Shown: positions 43,797-54,274 of the stretch, piece by piece
Position numbering within the stretch: position 1 is the stretch's first letter
How the letters are laid out: every line of letters starts with the position of its first letter
Assembly (NCBI GenBank): GCA_029204225.1
Contig: CM055106.1
Location: forward strand, 24,356,921 to 24,420,920
Origin: Diphasiastrum complanatum
Taxonomy: Eukaryota; Streptophyta; Lycopodiopsida; Lycopodiales; Lycopodiaceae
DNA: 64,000 nucleotides
Direction: 5' to 3'
Program-made: the position numbers and the translations under genes
Notes under the pieces: model-generated
The model's database searches: none
What the model was told of the DNA's origin: nothing
What the model saw: the letters and a program-made list of their open reading frames with translations, nothing else

Positions 43797-44451
43797 TGTT
43801 GGGGGTATTCCCAACAAAGTGTAAATAAATAAAATCCTCCAATAAAATGTGTTGCAAGGGCATGGCATCTTGCGTGTATAAGCCCATGGCCCAATGAGCA
43901 CGCAACTGAAGTTGTAAATAAAATAAACTTGACTTGGGCCTTGTAATTAAAATAAAACTAGAGGCCCAATGTCATTTTTAGATTTAGAGATCACTTTTTA
44001 GAGTTGGGTCCAAATTGGGACTCACATGAATCTTGTGATTTCGAATGTACTTTTTGTGGACCCTTGGATCAAGTTGGGTCCAAGATGAATGGATAGGATC
44101 ATTGTGAATATTAGCCAATAAGATTGAGGGGCAAGGGCCTTTTTCATTTTATAAAAAAGCACCATTTGTACACTAATTCCATGCTTATTGAGAAGGATGT
44201 AACTCTACCATTTTTGGAAGAGAAACATTCTCATTTGCTATTCACTACTTGCTATTGCTCTTAATTGTGTTTTTCTTCACTCTCTATCAGGAGTAGAGTT
44301 AAAGAGGAGTAGTATAGTGGTTAGTAGAGTTAAGGGAGAAAGTATGAAATTAACTAAAAGTAGCATCTATGCATAGTTAGGCTCCTATCCAGTGATCTAA
44401 CCTTTTTTGACAGGCGGAAGGGCTATACTACGAGAGATCTTCGACCCCACA
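43797..44451 (+). repeat. Element D 5' LTR
   Basis: 655 bp, TG...CA. Starts with the stem-loop TGTTGGG-GGTATT-CCCAACA. Has a CCAAT box (about 44,113) and TATAAAAAA at 44,150-44,158. Related in layout to element A's LTR (GTAAATAAATAAA; TAAGCCCATG) and to the inverted LTR at 22,592-23,060. Confidence 0.82.
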
Positions 44452-44452
44452 A

Positions 44453-44470
44453 TGGCGCTGTTGCCGGGGA
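44453..44470 (+). promoter_or_regulatory. Element D primer binding site, tRNA-Asp
   Basis: TGGCGCTGTTGCCGGGGA matches the complement of tRNA-Asp over 18 bases with one mismatch, one base after the LTR. Confidence 0.88.
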
Positions 44471-44799
44471 TAGGTTTCCACTAACTAGTTTAGTTGCATT
44501 TTAGCTATTTTTTTTACTTTTTAGAGTAGTTTAGGTAGATTTTTGGGAGTTTAGAGTTAGTTTTCTGTGTTTTTTTTTGTGTTTGGACTGTTCACAGCTA
44601 GCGGAGGAGGTGTGAGAGGGTAGAGGAGGCCCTAAACAACCTCTAAGGGCTTGAAACCCAAACCAATCATCCAAAAACTCAAAAAACACACCAATCTGCA
44701 TTTTGGAGGGAAAAAGAGCCAAAAAACTCATCAGATTTTTATATCTCCAGAATCAGTGGGAATTAACCCTTGCATGACTGGCAGTAGCTCCAGGGTACT

Positions 44800-45560
44800 G
44801 TCCTAAACCTGCATAGAAGCCTGCGAGAGTTAGTTCCAAGCAGATTGTAAAAATCAGAGAAAAATCATGAAAAATTCAAAAAACCCTTGAAGAAATAAAA
44901 ATAAAAATTCAAATCTTCATAAGAACTCTCGCAGAAACCTTTGAAGTTCCATCTCAGTGAGACCAGGACACAGAGAAGCTTGCAAGAGCTAGTTTGATGT
45001 ATAAGTGCCTATGAGAGAGTTCTCAGTGAAAAAAAAGACGGGAAAGTACCAGTGAACCCTCGCAGACAGTGAAATTTTCAGTTCCAGTGGTCAAGAGCTC
45101 TTGCAGAGGATTCCAAAGTTCCATCTCAGTGAGACCAGGACACAACAGAGCTTGCAAGAGTTAGTTTGATTCCAGTGAGCAGAAAATTGGATTTAAGTGC
45201 TAAAAATCACTAAAAAGTGAAGATTCAGCAAATCCTTCTAGTAAGAACTCTCGCAAACCCTCTCAATTGATTCAGAATGTTAAATTACATTAGTGATGAA
45301 GCCTGCGAGAGTTAGTATGAAGATCTGGTGAAGATCAAGCACAAAAAATGATTTTGAACCCTCGTAGACAGTGAAATTTTCACTTCTTGCGAGAGTTAAC
45401 TCTCGCAGAGAATTCTACAATGAGATCTGACCCAGATCCAACTACTATGAAGCTTGCAAGAGTTACTTCCCAGAGATATGAAAGATATCAAGTTTTTTAC
45501 CTACAAAAATAGCTAAAGAACCCTCGCACAAGATAACTCTCGCAGACCGATTAGTGGAAG
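44800..45560 (+). repeat. Element D leader array of CTCTCGCAGA motifs
   Basis: At least a dozen copies of AACYCTCGCAGA or its complement TCTGCGAGAGTT alternate in the leader (for example 44,822, 44,926, 45,057, 45,248, 45,301, 45,357, 45,388-45,407, 45,520, 45,535). The site 45,388-45,407 is a perfect 20-bp palindrome. A 57-bp unit with TTCCATCTCAGTGAGACCAG occurs at about 44,945 and 45,118. The alternating copies could fold into many hairpins in the RNA leader. Confidence 0.8.
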
Positions 45561-47203
45561 GATCTGTATCAGATCTTGCTACTGTCAAAATCTCAGGTCA
45601 ATCAATGCAAGGAGTAAAAAGTTATCAAGGAAAAACCACCGTAAAAGGTCTAAAATTCATTCCGGCCGATCAGATCGATCAAATCCTTGAAGATCCAGAC
45701 TGCATCCTATTGTATCAACAAGATCCAATCACTTTGGAACCCACCATCGGATGAATCTAAGATCGGGATGATCAATAGCACGAAGGATAGCAAATCAGGC
45801 ACCACACCTTCCCAGATTAGCAGCTGTGCAACAAGAGGCAGAACCGGAACCAGCACCAATGGATCCAATGGGCCAACCCGTACCTGTCGCACCCTTGCAT
45901 GCAGTTCGGAGAGCACCACGGATGGAGATACCAAAATACGACGGATCATCAGATCCCATCCGATTCCTCCAGATCTACGAGCAAGCTTGTGAAATCTACG
46001 ATGAACGGACACCTACAAAGAAGCTGATGCTATTCCCTATGTCCGTACTGGCAGTGGCTCAAGATTGGTTTATGTGGTTGCTAGCCAGATTACCACGAAG
46101 CATCAGAAGAGAACTAAAACGACAGGAGCAGTACGCTACTCTGTAAGAAGCTAGATGCCATTAGAGAAGAGGATGAAGGATCTGACGACGAATATCCTTC
46201 CACCCACACTCCTACTCCCTCGATCACATCATCATCATCAAACGCATCCGCTCTATCCACAGAACTGCCGTTGGAGCAAATGACAAAATTACAAAAACAG
46301 CAGATGGAGCAACTTACGGCACAGTTTGACCAGAAACTGAAGGCCTTACAAGGAACTGTAGCAGTAACTCCACATCAACCGGAATCAAACCAGCTGCAGT
46401 ATTCTCGATGAGAAAATGTATGGTGTTCAGTATGCACGCAAAACCATACAACGAACGAGTGTCCAGTCCTAAACCAAAATCTGAGACTGACACATAGATT
46501 CTGCCATCTATGCAATGCAACATCGCACGATACGGCATTTTGCCCGTTTAACCCCAAGATTGTTCAACAGAAGAGAAGTCCTTATCAAACTTCTTATCCT
46601 TATCATCAAGGGGCACCTAACGCGGCACCAAGGTACGACGCACCCAATCAACCACAACGCATGGCCTTACCTGCTCCACCAAGGCCAGCCAATCAACAAG
46701 TGGCCCATGTAAACCTGACAGTAGCGGAACGAGAAATGCAAATGCCACCTCAACCTGAGCAGCAACAATTGTACGGACCAGATGAACCATTTATGGATCC
46801 TTCCATAAATGAATATGTTTTGGCCTATGCAGCTCAAACTCAACGTCAAGGTGGAAGAAATTACGGCTGCTATGGATGCGGCAAGGGACACAGAATTGCA
46901 GAATGTCCCTGCAAGGGACGATATACAACCTCCTACCGGGATTGCGGTTATGGACACTGTTTCAAGAATTGTCCATTTAAACCTGGAACTAGTGCACCTC
47001 TTAACCTCATTGCCATACAGCAACCAGCAGTTCCAGCGGGGATGTCATCGAAAGGTCGACAAGACCACGCTCCTGTGTTAGCTGTTATGCGAGCACATAA
47101 GAGGAAGGAACCACCATCAGTCACTGACGACCAACCCCCAACTTCAGTGCCATATCCAAATGTGAGGGAAGAGAGAAGGCAGTACCAGAAAATAAGACAC
47201 TAG
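45561..47203 (+). pseudogene. gag: Element D Gag with duplicated zinc-knuckle pairs
   Basis: The capsid part is at about 45,900-46,146: MEIPKYDGSSDPIRFLQIYE and MSVLAVAQDWFMWLLARL, the typical retrotransposon Gag core. A stop at 46,144 and a broken linker follow. From about 46,412 the frame is open to 47,203 and holds two modules, each a short knuckle plus a second knuckle ending CPF-x-P: module 1 at 46,424-46,552 (CSVCTQNHTTNEC and CHLCNATSHDTAFC), module 2 at 46,868-46,985 (CYGCGKGHRIAEC and a degenerate CGYGHCFKNC). In both first knuckles the usual C-x2-C-x4-H spacing is one residue short. A Pro/Gln-rich stretch lies between. No clear ATG was found; the start is probably within 45,550-45,830. 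Confidence 0.78.
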
Positions 47204-47299
47204 GTACATAAAGCACAAGAGGAGGAAAAAGAGTAAGAACGAAACATTCCCAGAGAACCTCCAGTCGGCGTCGAACGGGAACCGCAAACGGGCTCACCA

Positions 47300-48320
47300 T
47301 TGCGCACTGATCAAAATGATCGGTTGCACCAACATGAACCACCTTTTCACATGGTGGAGCCTGAGGAACCACGCACTGAAAGGCTCACACTTTTGCCGTC
47401 AAGCCATGTTAGTTTACCACTCGGAGAACTACTGCGGATTGTACCACAAGCGAAAAGCCTTTTAGCTAAATGGGCCAAAGCAGATGAGGAGTCAGTAGCA
47501 CCTGAACCCACATATTGTGCGGGCTATGATGAGACAAGTAACGTCCTCCACATCGGAGTAGCATGGGAAAGTGAGGAACACAACATCATTTGCCAATCAA
47601 ACACAAGAGATACGAGGATGAAGCGGCAGTGGTAGATGGAGGATCGGGTGTCAATCTGATCTCCACTACTTTGTACGAAAAATGGCGATTACAAGGATTG
47701 AAGCCAACCAGAGTCGCCATCAAGTTAGCAGATCAATCTTGTGTGAAACCAAAAGGTGTAGTTGCTGATATTCCCGTAAAGATAGCAGGCATGCAATATG
47801 TGATTACTTTTGTGGTCATGGATATACTTGAATCTCCATCTGCATACCGTGTTTTACTGGGAAGACCATGGTTGAGGACTGCGCAAGTAGTGCACAACTG
47901 GGGTATAGGGAAACTCACCTTTGAGAACAGAGAACGGGCTGTAAAGGTAGATCCAACCACATGGGCAGTGAAACCTATTGCACCCAAAGTTGATGACGGA
48001 TCATCCACAACAGATCATACGATTGATCGCCCAAGGTCAGCCAAGGGAGGTCACTATCATTCAGAGACGGATGTCATGAGATGGACGGATGCATTAGCAA
48101 CTATTGACGGTCAGGCATGTCAATATGAATCAGATCCAAAACCGAATACATCTTCACCCAAATGTTACACTATGGACACACCAATCACATTTGGGGTGAA
48201 TATGATAAACGTAGCATGGCTATCAGCGGAGCCAATTGAGAACCCAGTGGACGATGATCTAGTCCCTTGGCAACATGCTCTAACTTATAATAAGGAGATT
48301 GAGCTGACTGATGAACAAGT
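47300..48320 (+). pseudogene. Element D protease (gypsy), interrupted by element G
   Basis: The aspartic protease cuts the polyprotein. From about 47,590: AVVDGGSGVNLISTTLYEKW, with the active-site D-G-G used in this branch of gypsy instead of D-S/T-G, then GLKPTRVAIKLADQS, a hydrophobic strand (YVITFVVMDIL) and the second conserved box YRVLLGRPWLRTA (about 47,850-47,890). Some 140 residues of linker follow to the insertion point after 48,320. The frame continues past element G when the insert plus one CAAGT copy is ignored. A preceding open stretch, 47,300-47,590, is in another frame and probably the gag-protease spacer. Confidence 0.85.
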
Positions 48321-48967
48321 TGTGAAAAATACAGATCCTAAGTGGATCTAAACTCCAAGATCATTGGCTTGAATGCTTGCACTCCAAACTACATAAGCTA
48401 GGAATTGGCAACACATTCTATGCTACCTAGAATGCAAAGAACTTGATCAAAAAACATTTATCACAAATGGAAACTTCCATAAACATCAAGTGCGGCCCAA
48501 AATAGCATTATACAGTCCATAATACATCAGCCTACCACTTTTGGAAAGCACCTAAGATCATACACACAAAGCTTGAACTCAATCACTACACAATGCCAAC
48601 AATGGAAGGAGAACCCAATAGAAAAATCTCTCATTAAGCAAATGAATACAATGGATCTGCTCCAACCTGTTTCTCCACGGCCTACCTGCTATATATAGCT
48701 GAGAGAGATGACTCTCTCTCCTCTCTCTAGACCCTCCTTACCTAAAATATGCCCTATATAGGTAAAATTGGCATATATGTCCAAAATACATGAAAATGGA
48801 CTCATTTCGAAGGTCTTGAAGTTTGACACTTCTTCATACTGAAAAAATACACTTACTAAAAATATCTAGACCTGTTTCACACGTGTGAAAAGTCAGATCC
48901 TAAACTATGTGCCATTTTTAGCAATTTTGGCCTAAAACTAGACAAGGAAATGTTGACAATTTTCACA
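48321..48967 (-). repeat. Element G 3' LTR
   Basis: 647 bp with perfect 8-bp ends TGTGAAAA/TTTTCACA. Contains the palindrome TTTCACACGTGTGAAA at 48,875-48,890. Confidence 0.96.
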
Positions 48968-48977
48968 CTCCCTCTTC
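48968..48977 (-). promoter_or_regulatory. Element G polypurine tract
   Basis: Minus strand GAAGAGGGAG directly before the 3' LTR. The ORF's stop codon (48,983-48,981) ends just upstream of it, so coding sequence fills the element to its end. Confidence 0.88.
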
Positions 48978-48980
48978 AAC

Positions 48981-51900
48981 TTAACTTGCTAGTTTTACAA
49001 CACTACTTTGTTCCAACTTAAGAATGATCTCCATCATCAGAATAGATCTCTTCTGAAGGATCCTAATATGTACAAAATAGGACACAACATAATTGATATA
49101 GATAATAGTGTCCATATAGGATGCTTCACTATTTCTTACATCAATTTTACATAGAATCATAAAAATGGTACATGTAAAAGAACATAGAATCTCAATTAAT
49201 GAATTCCTCCATGTATCCATCTCTGGTTTCTCTGTAAAATAGCAGCAAACAAGTTGTAAATGAAAGTGATCAACAAGTGCTTGCATGCCTCCTCCACATT
49301 TCACTATACATATAGTGAATGCAACATGTATCTCCATGAATGAACTTCCATCACCACCTTGCCTTTGTAGATCTTCAATCCATGAAAGCCTTTGAGTGAA
49401 TGAATGCCAAAAAGATGTGTTCCCTACTCCATTTGAATGACCAAAACCTGAACTTGAAATACTTGAAGTACCTCCACAAGATTTGCACACAACGCTTGAT
49501 CCTACAATGTCAACAAGTTGCCAATTTGCCAACACTAGAATACTAGATCTTGAACTTTGTTCAAAAGAAAACATATTGACCACTTCAATACCTTTCAAGA
49601 TCTGAATGAATTCATGTACTTGATCATACAAACCAGCAATGATAACTATTCCATCTCCAAGATCCAAAGGATGCAAAACTATGGAACTAGTTTTATTGAA
49701 ATTTGACAATTTCAACACATTGACATAACAATGTTCATACATGAGATTAGGCAAGTGAGGTAGAGTAAGAAGACACTTCCTTGCAGCTCCAAAGACCTTA
49801 CTTGAACCTTCAAGAACCTGTAAAAACAGATCCAAAATGCCTTGACCATTTGTCTCTTCTTTGATGCTTTTCACTAGCTTCGAATTGCCACTTGTCTCTT
49901 GGTGTTGATGAAGCAATCCAAGATCAACCTCTTGATCTTCCAATAAGACATCAAAGATCTTGCATATGTGAACATCTTCAGATCTGAAACTCTGAAGATA
50001 CTCCCTCTCAAACACATGATTAAGATCCCACAAGATCTCATCAATGCTCAAATTTGACCCTTCACTATAGTTAGTGAAAACAATGCCACCATCATAAACC
50101 AAAAGATAGATTCCAACATTTCCATTTAACATGAAGTAGAGTAGGTGAAGATGAGTATCAAACCTAATCAAAACAGCCCTCTTGAGTTCATAACAAACCT
50201 CAATAAGCTCACCAATGATATCTCCCTTGCCTTGAAGAAGTTGCCACTTGAGTTGCTCCATGTAGTCTTCTTCAACCAACCTTTTGCCATCTTGACCATG
50301 AATGAACAATCCACCACAATCATAGAATGCTTTGAGTTGATGAAGAGATGTTAGATCCATGCTTTGGATCTTCCCAAGAACCACTCTTCCATTGCCCTTT
50401 CCTTCACAAGACTCCCTCTTAATGCTAGCACCACAAAAGTTAGAAACCTCCCTCTTGATAGTTGCACCATAAGAAGTAGAAGACTCTTGAATATTAGAAG
50501 CCAAGAAAAGAATCCTTAGTACCTTCAACATAAGAGTGATTGAAGTACTCTCTCTTTTCAAACATGAACTTCTACTCAATGATTTAGGTAATGAGTCATA
50601 TGATAATGATTCTTCCTCACTATCGTTCATAAAAACATCATTCAAAGTACATCCTACTTTGAACACTTCACATACTTCTCTTCCTTTTGACTTGTGATCT
50701 CCCTCACCAAGTCTCATGAAAGAAACCTTTGATCTACTCTTTTTATGAAGAAATGTGACACCACTTGTTGCACAAATGACTTTATCACAAAAAGATGTAA
50801 AAGAACCATTTCCTTCAAGCATGCTCAAAGCACCATCATCTTTTCCCACATGATTACATACATCAATATGAAAAGAATTAGAAGAACAACCATCTTCTTG
50901 CAAAGAATGACACTTAGCATCTCCATCTTTTTCCATATGAACAAACAAGTCATTAGCAACAATCACTTCCAAAGAAGAATCTTCATCAACTCCATTGATG
51001 AAGTTAGCTCCTTCCTTACCTTTTCCATTTTTGCACTTGCCATCTAGCACCATTGAAGAACCAACAAGCCTTGGAAGTCCATGAGTAGAAGAGTACAAAC
51101 ATGATGCTAATTTAGCTCCACATGACTCCATATGACTAGTAGGTAACACTAGTGCATCTTCAAGATCCAATGGATCCAAAAAATTGACCATAGATTCACC
51201 AAAGCTTGCCAAGTTAGCACAACAATTATCATCTCCAAGAAGTACATTAGATCTCAACCTAGATCTAGCATTTTGTTTCTTATGGCATTCATTTGCAAAA
51301 TGTCCTTTTATCCCACAATAAAAACATTTGAACTTGGACTTATCTTGCTTCCTACTTTGCAAAGAAGAAGAATGCTTTCCATGCTCCAAACTACCTTGCT
51401 TGGACCACTTGCCTTTGAACTTGCCCTTTGTGAAAAGAGCTTCTTCATCTCCACCTTGTGTTGATGCACCACCACCTTTGGCTTGCAACCTATGCTCTTC
51501 AGCCACCAAGATCTCTTGCAAGTCATTGACACTTGGCAAGGACTTTTGTATAGCAAAGCATTGTACAAGGTTAGAATGTTCATCAAGCAAACCATTCAAC
51601 ATGACTTGAACTAGTTCCCCATCCTTTATGCTTTCATCTATACATGCTAGATCATCATTCAAGGATTTAACCTTCAAGACAAATGAATGTGCACTCTCTC
51701 CCTCTCTTTGACAACTTTGGAAGATTTGCCTTCTTAGGGTGAGAACCCTAGATGTGGATTTGGACTCATAGATCTTCTTCAAAGCATTCCATGCTTCACT
51801 TGAAGAAGTACATTTACCAACTTCTTTAAGAAGTTCATTGGTAACATTCATCTTTATGATATGTAAGGCTCTTTTAGCCCTTCTATCAAAATTTAGTTGC

Positions 51901-52055
51901 TCTTGAAGAATTAGAGGTCTTTCTTCAATTCCCACAACTATATCCATTAGCTCATTCAACTCTAGTAAAGACTCCATCCTCACTTTCCAAGTTGAATAGT
52001 TTGTAGAGTTTAACCTCTCTTTAGCTTCCAACATGATTCCACCATTGGATGTCAT
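48981..52055 (-). CDS. Element G polyprotein: copia Gag fused to a long unknown domain
   Basis: 1,024 residues from the first ATG, 52,055 (MTSNGGIMLEAKERLN); the frame is open a little further upstream but without an ATG. Residues about 10-260 are copia Gag: RLNSTNYSTWKVRMES, ALHIIKMNVTNELLKEVG, SYESKSTSRVLTL-type helices, a basic linker, and a perfect zinc knuckle CFYCGIKGHFANEC. From about residue 280 to the end I recognise nothing. There is no DSGA protease, HHCC or DDE integrase, YVDD or RNase H box. Readable features: Cys-containing patches (VCNHVGKDDGALSML), a Ser/Glu-rich part, a hydrophobic strand-helix region (LLYFMLNGNVGIYLLVYDGG), a CKSCGG pair, and a hydrophobic C-terminal third (ILCSFTCTIFMILCKI). 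No stop or shift anywhere, so it is recently selected or simply young. It could be captured host sequence. Confidence 0.93.
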   Translation of the reverse strand: MTSNGGIMLEAKERLNSTNYSTWKVRMESLLELNELMDIVVGIEERPLILQEQLNFDRRAKRALHIIKMNVTNELLKEVGKCTSSSEAWNALKKIYESKSTSRVLTLRRQIFQSCQREGESAHSFVLKVKSLNDDLACIDESIKDGELVQVMLNGLLDEHSNLVQCFAIQKSLPSVNDLQEILVAEEHRLQAKGGGASTQGGDEEALFTKGKFKGKWSKQGSLEHGKHSSSLQSRKQDKSKFKCFYCGIKGHFANECHKKQNARSRLRSNVLLGDDNCCANLASFGESMVNFLDPLDLEDALVLPTSHMESCGAKLASCLYSSTHGLPRLVGSSMVLDGKCKNGKGKEGANFINGVDEDSSLEVIVANDLFVHMEKDGDAKCHSLQEDGCSSNSFHIDVCNHVGKDDGALSMLEGNGSFTSFCDKVICATSGVTFLHKKSRSKVSFMRLGEGDHKSKGREVCEVFKVGCTLNDVFMNDSEEESLSYDSLPKSLSRSSCLKRESTSITLMLKVLRILFLASNIQESSTSYGATIKREVSNFCGASIKRESCEGKGNGRVVLGKIQSMDLTSLHQLKAFYDCGGLFIHGQDGKRLVEEDYMEQLKWQLLQGKGDIIGELIEVCYELKRAVLIRFDTHLHLLYFMLNGNVGIYLLVYDGGIVFTNYSEGSNLSIDEILWDLNHVFEREYLQSFRSEDVHICKIFDVLLEDQEVDLGLLHQHQETSGNSKLVKSIKEETNGQGILDLFLQVLEGSSKVFGAARKCLLTLPHLPNLMYEHCYVNVLKLSNFNKTSSIVLHPLDLGDGIVIIAGLYDQVHEFIQILKGIEVVNMFSFEQSSRSSILVLANWQLVDIVGSSVVCKSCGGTSSISSSGFGHSNGVGNTSFWHSFTQRLSWIEDLQRQGGDGSSFMEIHVAFTICIVKCGGGMQALVDHFHLQLVCCYFTEKPEMDTWRNSLIEILCSFTCTIFMILCKIDVRNSEASYMDTIIYINYVVSYFVHIRILQKRSILMMEIILKLEQSSVVKLAS

Positions 52056-53216
52056 GATGCTAAAATCTTCTTGTGTCCTTAGGCTTTGTTCTAATGCACC
52101 TAGCACTCTCCTTTCTCTCAATAAATGAAGAAGGAGAAGATCTTAAAAGATTTAGAACCCTAAATGACCTCTATCTTGAAACTATTTGGCTTTCAAGCAT
52201 AGAAAGGAAGATTGAAACACATGCAACACTTTGCACACACTAAGAATGGATTACAAACTCAAACCAACCTGAACACACTCTTGCTTAAGCTCTCAAACTT
52301 TCCAGCAAGTGACCAAATCAAGTTATGGTGTGAAGAGTTACTTGCATTCTTAGAAAATACCCAAAACTAGGATGCCAAGATTACCTAGTAATGAACAAAC
52401 TTGATCAACATATGATCAACACACTAAGATATTGATTCAACCTGTAAAACCACATGTAAACCACACTTCTAAAAGTTTATAAACTCCAGCAAGTGATAAA
52501 TACAAGATTTAGAGGTGAATGAATGAGCACACTTAGTGAATCACAAGACTAGCTTCACTATCTTGTCAAATCTTGGTGTTTAGATGTAGATCTAAGATCA
52601 CTTCACATGAGAATGTTCCTCAACCTGTTAAGAACCTGAAAACACACTTGCATAATGGTTAACACCTTCCAGCAAATGCTCCAATCAAATTACATAAGGA
52701 GAGTTACTTACATGCTCAACAAAGTACACCAAAAATTATGCCAAAATTGATGACAATCTTTACAATATGCTCTTCACAATGGAGCTTACAATATGTTCAC
52801 CCAAAAAAGGGGATCTTTCATCCAAATGGGAGCTTTGCTCAGCCTTTAGGAGAATTACAACTCACTCAAAAGAGCATTTGTCATCCACTTAAGGAGAAGT
52901 TTCATCCACTTAAGGAGAGTGTTCATCCAAGAATGGAGATTGTCAACAATAGGATTGAAAAGAACATTGTTAGTATTGAATATGCACAAGCCTCACAATC
53001 ACAAATGATTAGGTGTTATGATCTGATCCAAAATAGTTTCTTTTCAGCCTCTGATCTTCAATAGACCTGAAATATGCTTTTGATCCACAAGTTCAACTCA
53101 CAAAACAAAGGTTAGTAAGATTTGATCAACAAAGCAATGCAAAATCATGCTAGAACTTGATCAAACATCCAAATATCACCAAAAATGGAATACTTACTAT
53201 AAATAGAAGCCAACCA
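52056..53216 (-). other. Element G leader with tandem repeats
   Basis: 1.16 kb between primer site and ATG. Three imperfect ~180-bp units share CTTCCAGCAA(G/A)TG and GAGTTACTT(G/A)CAT words (about 52,250, 52,440 and 52,620), and a TTCATCCACTTAAGGAGA unit of about 21-24 bp is repeated near 52,815-52,940. No gene. Confidence 0.6.
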
Positions 53217-53228
53217 GCTCTGATACCA
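53217..53228 (-). promoter_or_regulatory. Element G primer binding site, initiator tRNA-Met
   Basis: Minus strand TGGTATCAGAGC directly follows the 5' LTR. Confidence 0.95.
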
Positions 53229-53875
53229 TGTGAAAAATACAGATCCTAAGTGGATCTAAACTCCAAGATCATTGGCTTGAATGCTTGCACTCCAAACTAC
53301 ATAAGCTAGGAATTGGCAACACATTCTATGCTACCTAGAATGCAAAGAACTTGATCAAAAAACATTTATCACAAATGGAAACTTCCATAAACATCAAGTG
53401 CGGCCCAAAATAGCATTATACAGTCCATAATACATCAGCCTACCACTTTTGGAAAGCACCTAAGATCATACACACAAAGCTTGAACTCAATCACTACACA
53501 ATGCCAACAATGGAAGGAGAACCCAATAGAAAAATCTCTCATTAAGCAAATGAATACAATGGATCTGCTCCAACCTGTTTCTCCACGGCCTACCTACTAT
53601 ATATAGCTGAGAGAGATGACTCTCTCTCCTCTCTCTAGACCCTCCTTACCTAAAATATGCCCTATATAGGTAAAATTGGCATATATGTCCAAAATACATG
53701 AAAATGGACTCATTTCGAAGGTCTTGAAGTTTGACACTTCTTCATACTGAAAAAATACACTTACTAAAAATATCTAGACCTGTTTCACACGTGTGAAAAG
53801 TCAGATCCTAAACTATGTGCCATTTTTAGCAATTTTGGCCTAAAACTAGACAAGGAAATGTTGACAATTTTCACA
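53229..53875 (-). repeat. Element G 5' LTR
   Basis: 647 bp. TATATATA at 53,598-53,605 (minus orientation GCTATATATAG) is the likely promoter; TTTCACACGTGTGAAA at 53,783-53,798 lies upstream of it in the U3 part. Confidence 0.96.
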
Positions 53876-53880
53876 CAAGT

Positions 53881-54274
53881 CCTACACCACATGGACCCAA
53901 ATTGTTACAGAACCAAGAAGGTACCAGCTCAACCACCACAAAGGTCTGCTATGGCGAAAGTCTCAAGGATCGAACCACCCAAACACCTGCAAATAAGAAA
54001 AATCAGTTGAAGCAACGATACAACCAGGTGATCTGATGGAGTGACCTACCCGAAGAGGCAATAGCTACAGTAGACGTTGATATTCGCAACCATGAGACGA
54101 ATGTCACAGCAGTCACGAAGAAAGACAACAAGGATGAACCCACCAAAATGACAAAAAAGGGCAAAAAGAAGGTGTTGGATTTCTTGAAGTCAATCAAGTT
54201 GGACTCAAATACAACGTCATCTTCTACACAAGTGACAGAAAATAAAAAAAAAGACCAGTCAGGCCAAGATCAAT
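53881..54274 (+). pseudogene. Element D protease-RT spacer
   Basis: Continuation of D after G. Lys/Thr-rich coding remnants (AIATVDVDIRNHETNV; KKGKKKVLDFLKS) are spread over frames, so one or two small shifts occurred, one probably at an A-run near 54,243. Confidence 0.55.

Larger units (their letters stand above)
48321..53875 (-). mobile_element. Element G: very young non-autonomous copia-type element with one large ORF
   Basis: 5,555 bp, inserted in element D's protease-RT spacer with a perfect target duplication CAAGT (48,316-48,320 and 53,876-53,880). Both LTRs are 647 bp and differ at one base I could see (48,690 region G, 53,597 region A). On the minus strand the order is 5' LTR, primer site for initiator tRNA-Met, a 1.16-kb leader, one 1,024-codon ORF, polypurine tract, 3' LTR. 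The ORF has copia Gag but no protease, integrase, RT or RNase H, so the element resembles the TR-GAG class of plant non-autonomous retrotransposons (known class), with an unusually long extra domain. Confidence 0.95.

Noticed and set aside
52738-53064. Plus-strand 108-residue frame with HPK/HPL repeats
   Set aside because: It lies in the leader of element G on the opposite strand and is created by the tandem TTCATCCACTTAAGG unit.
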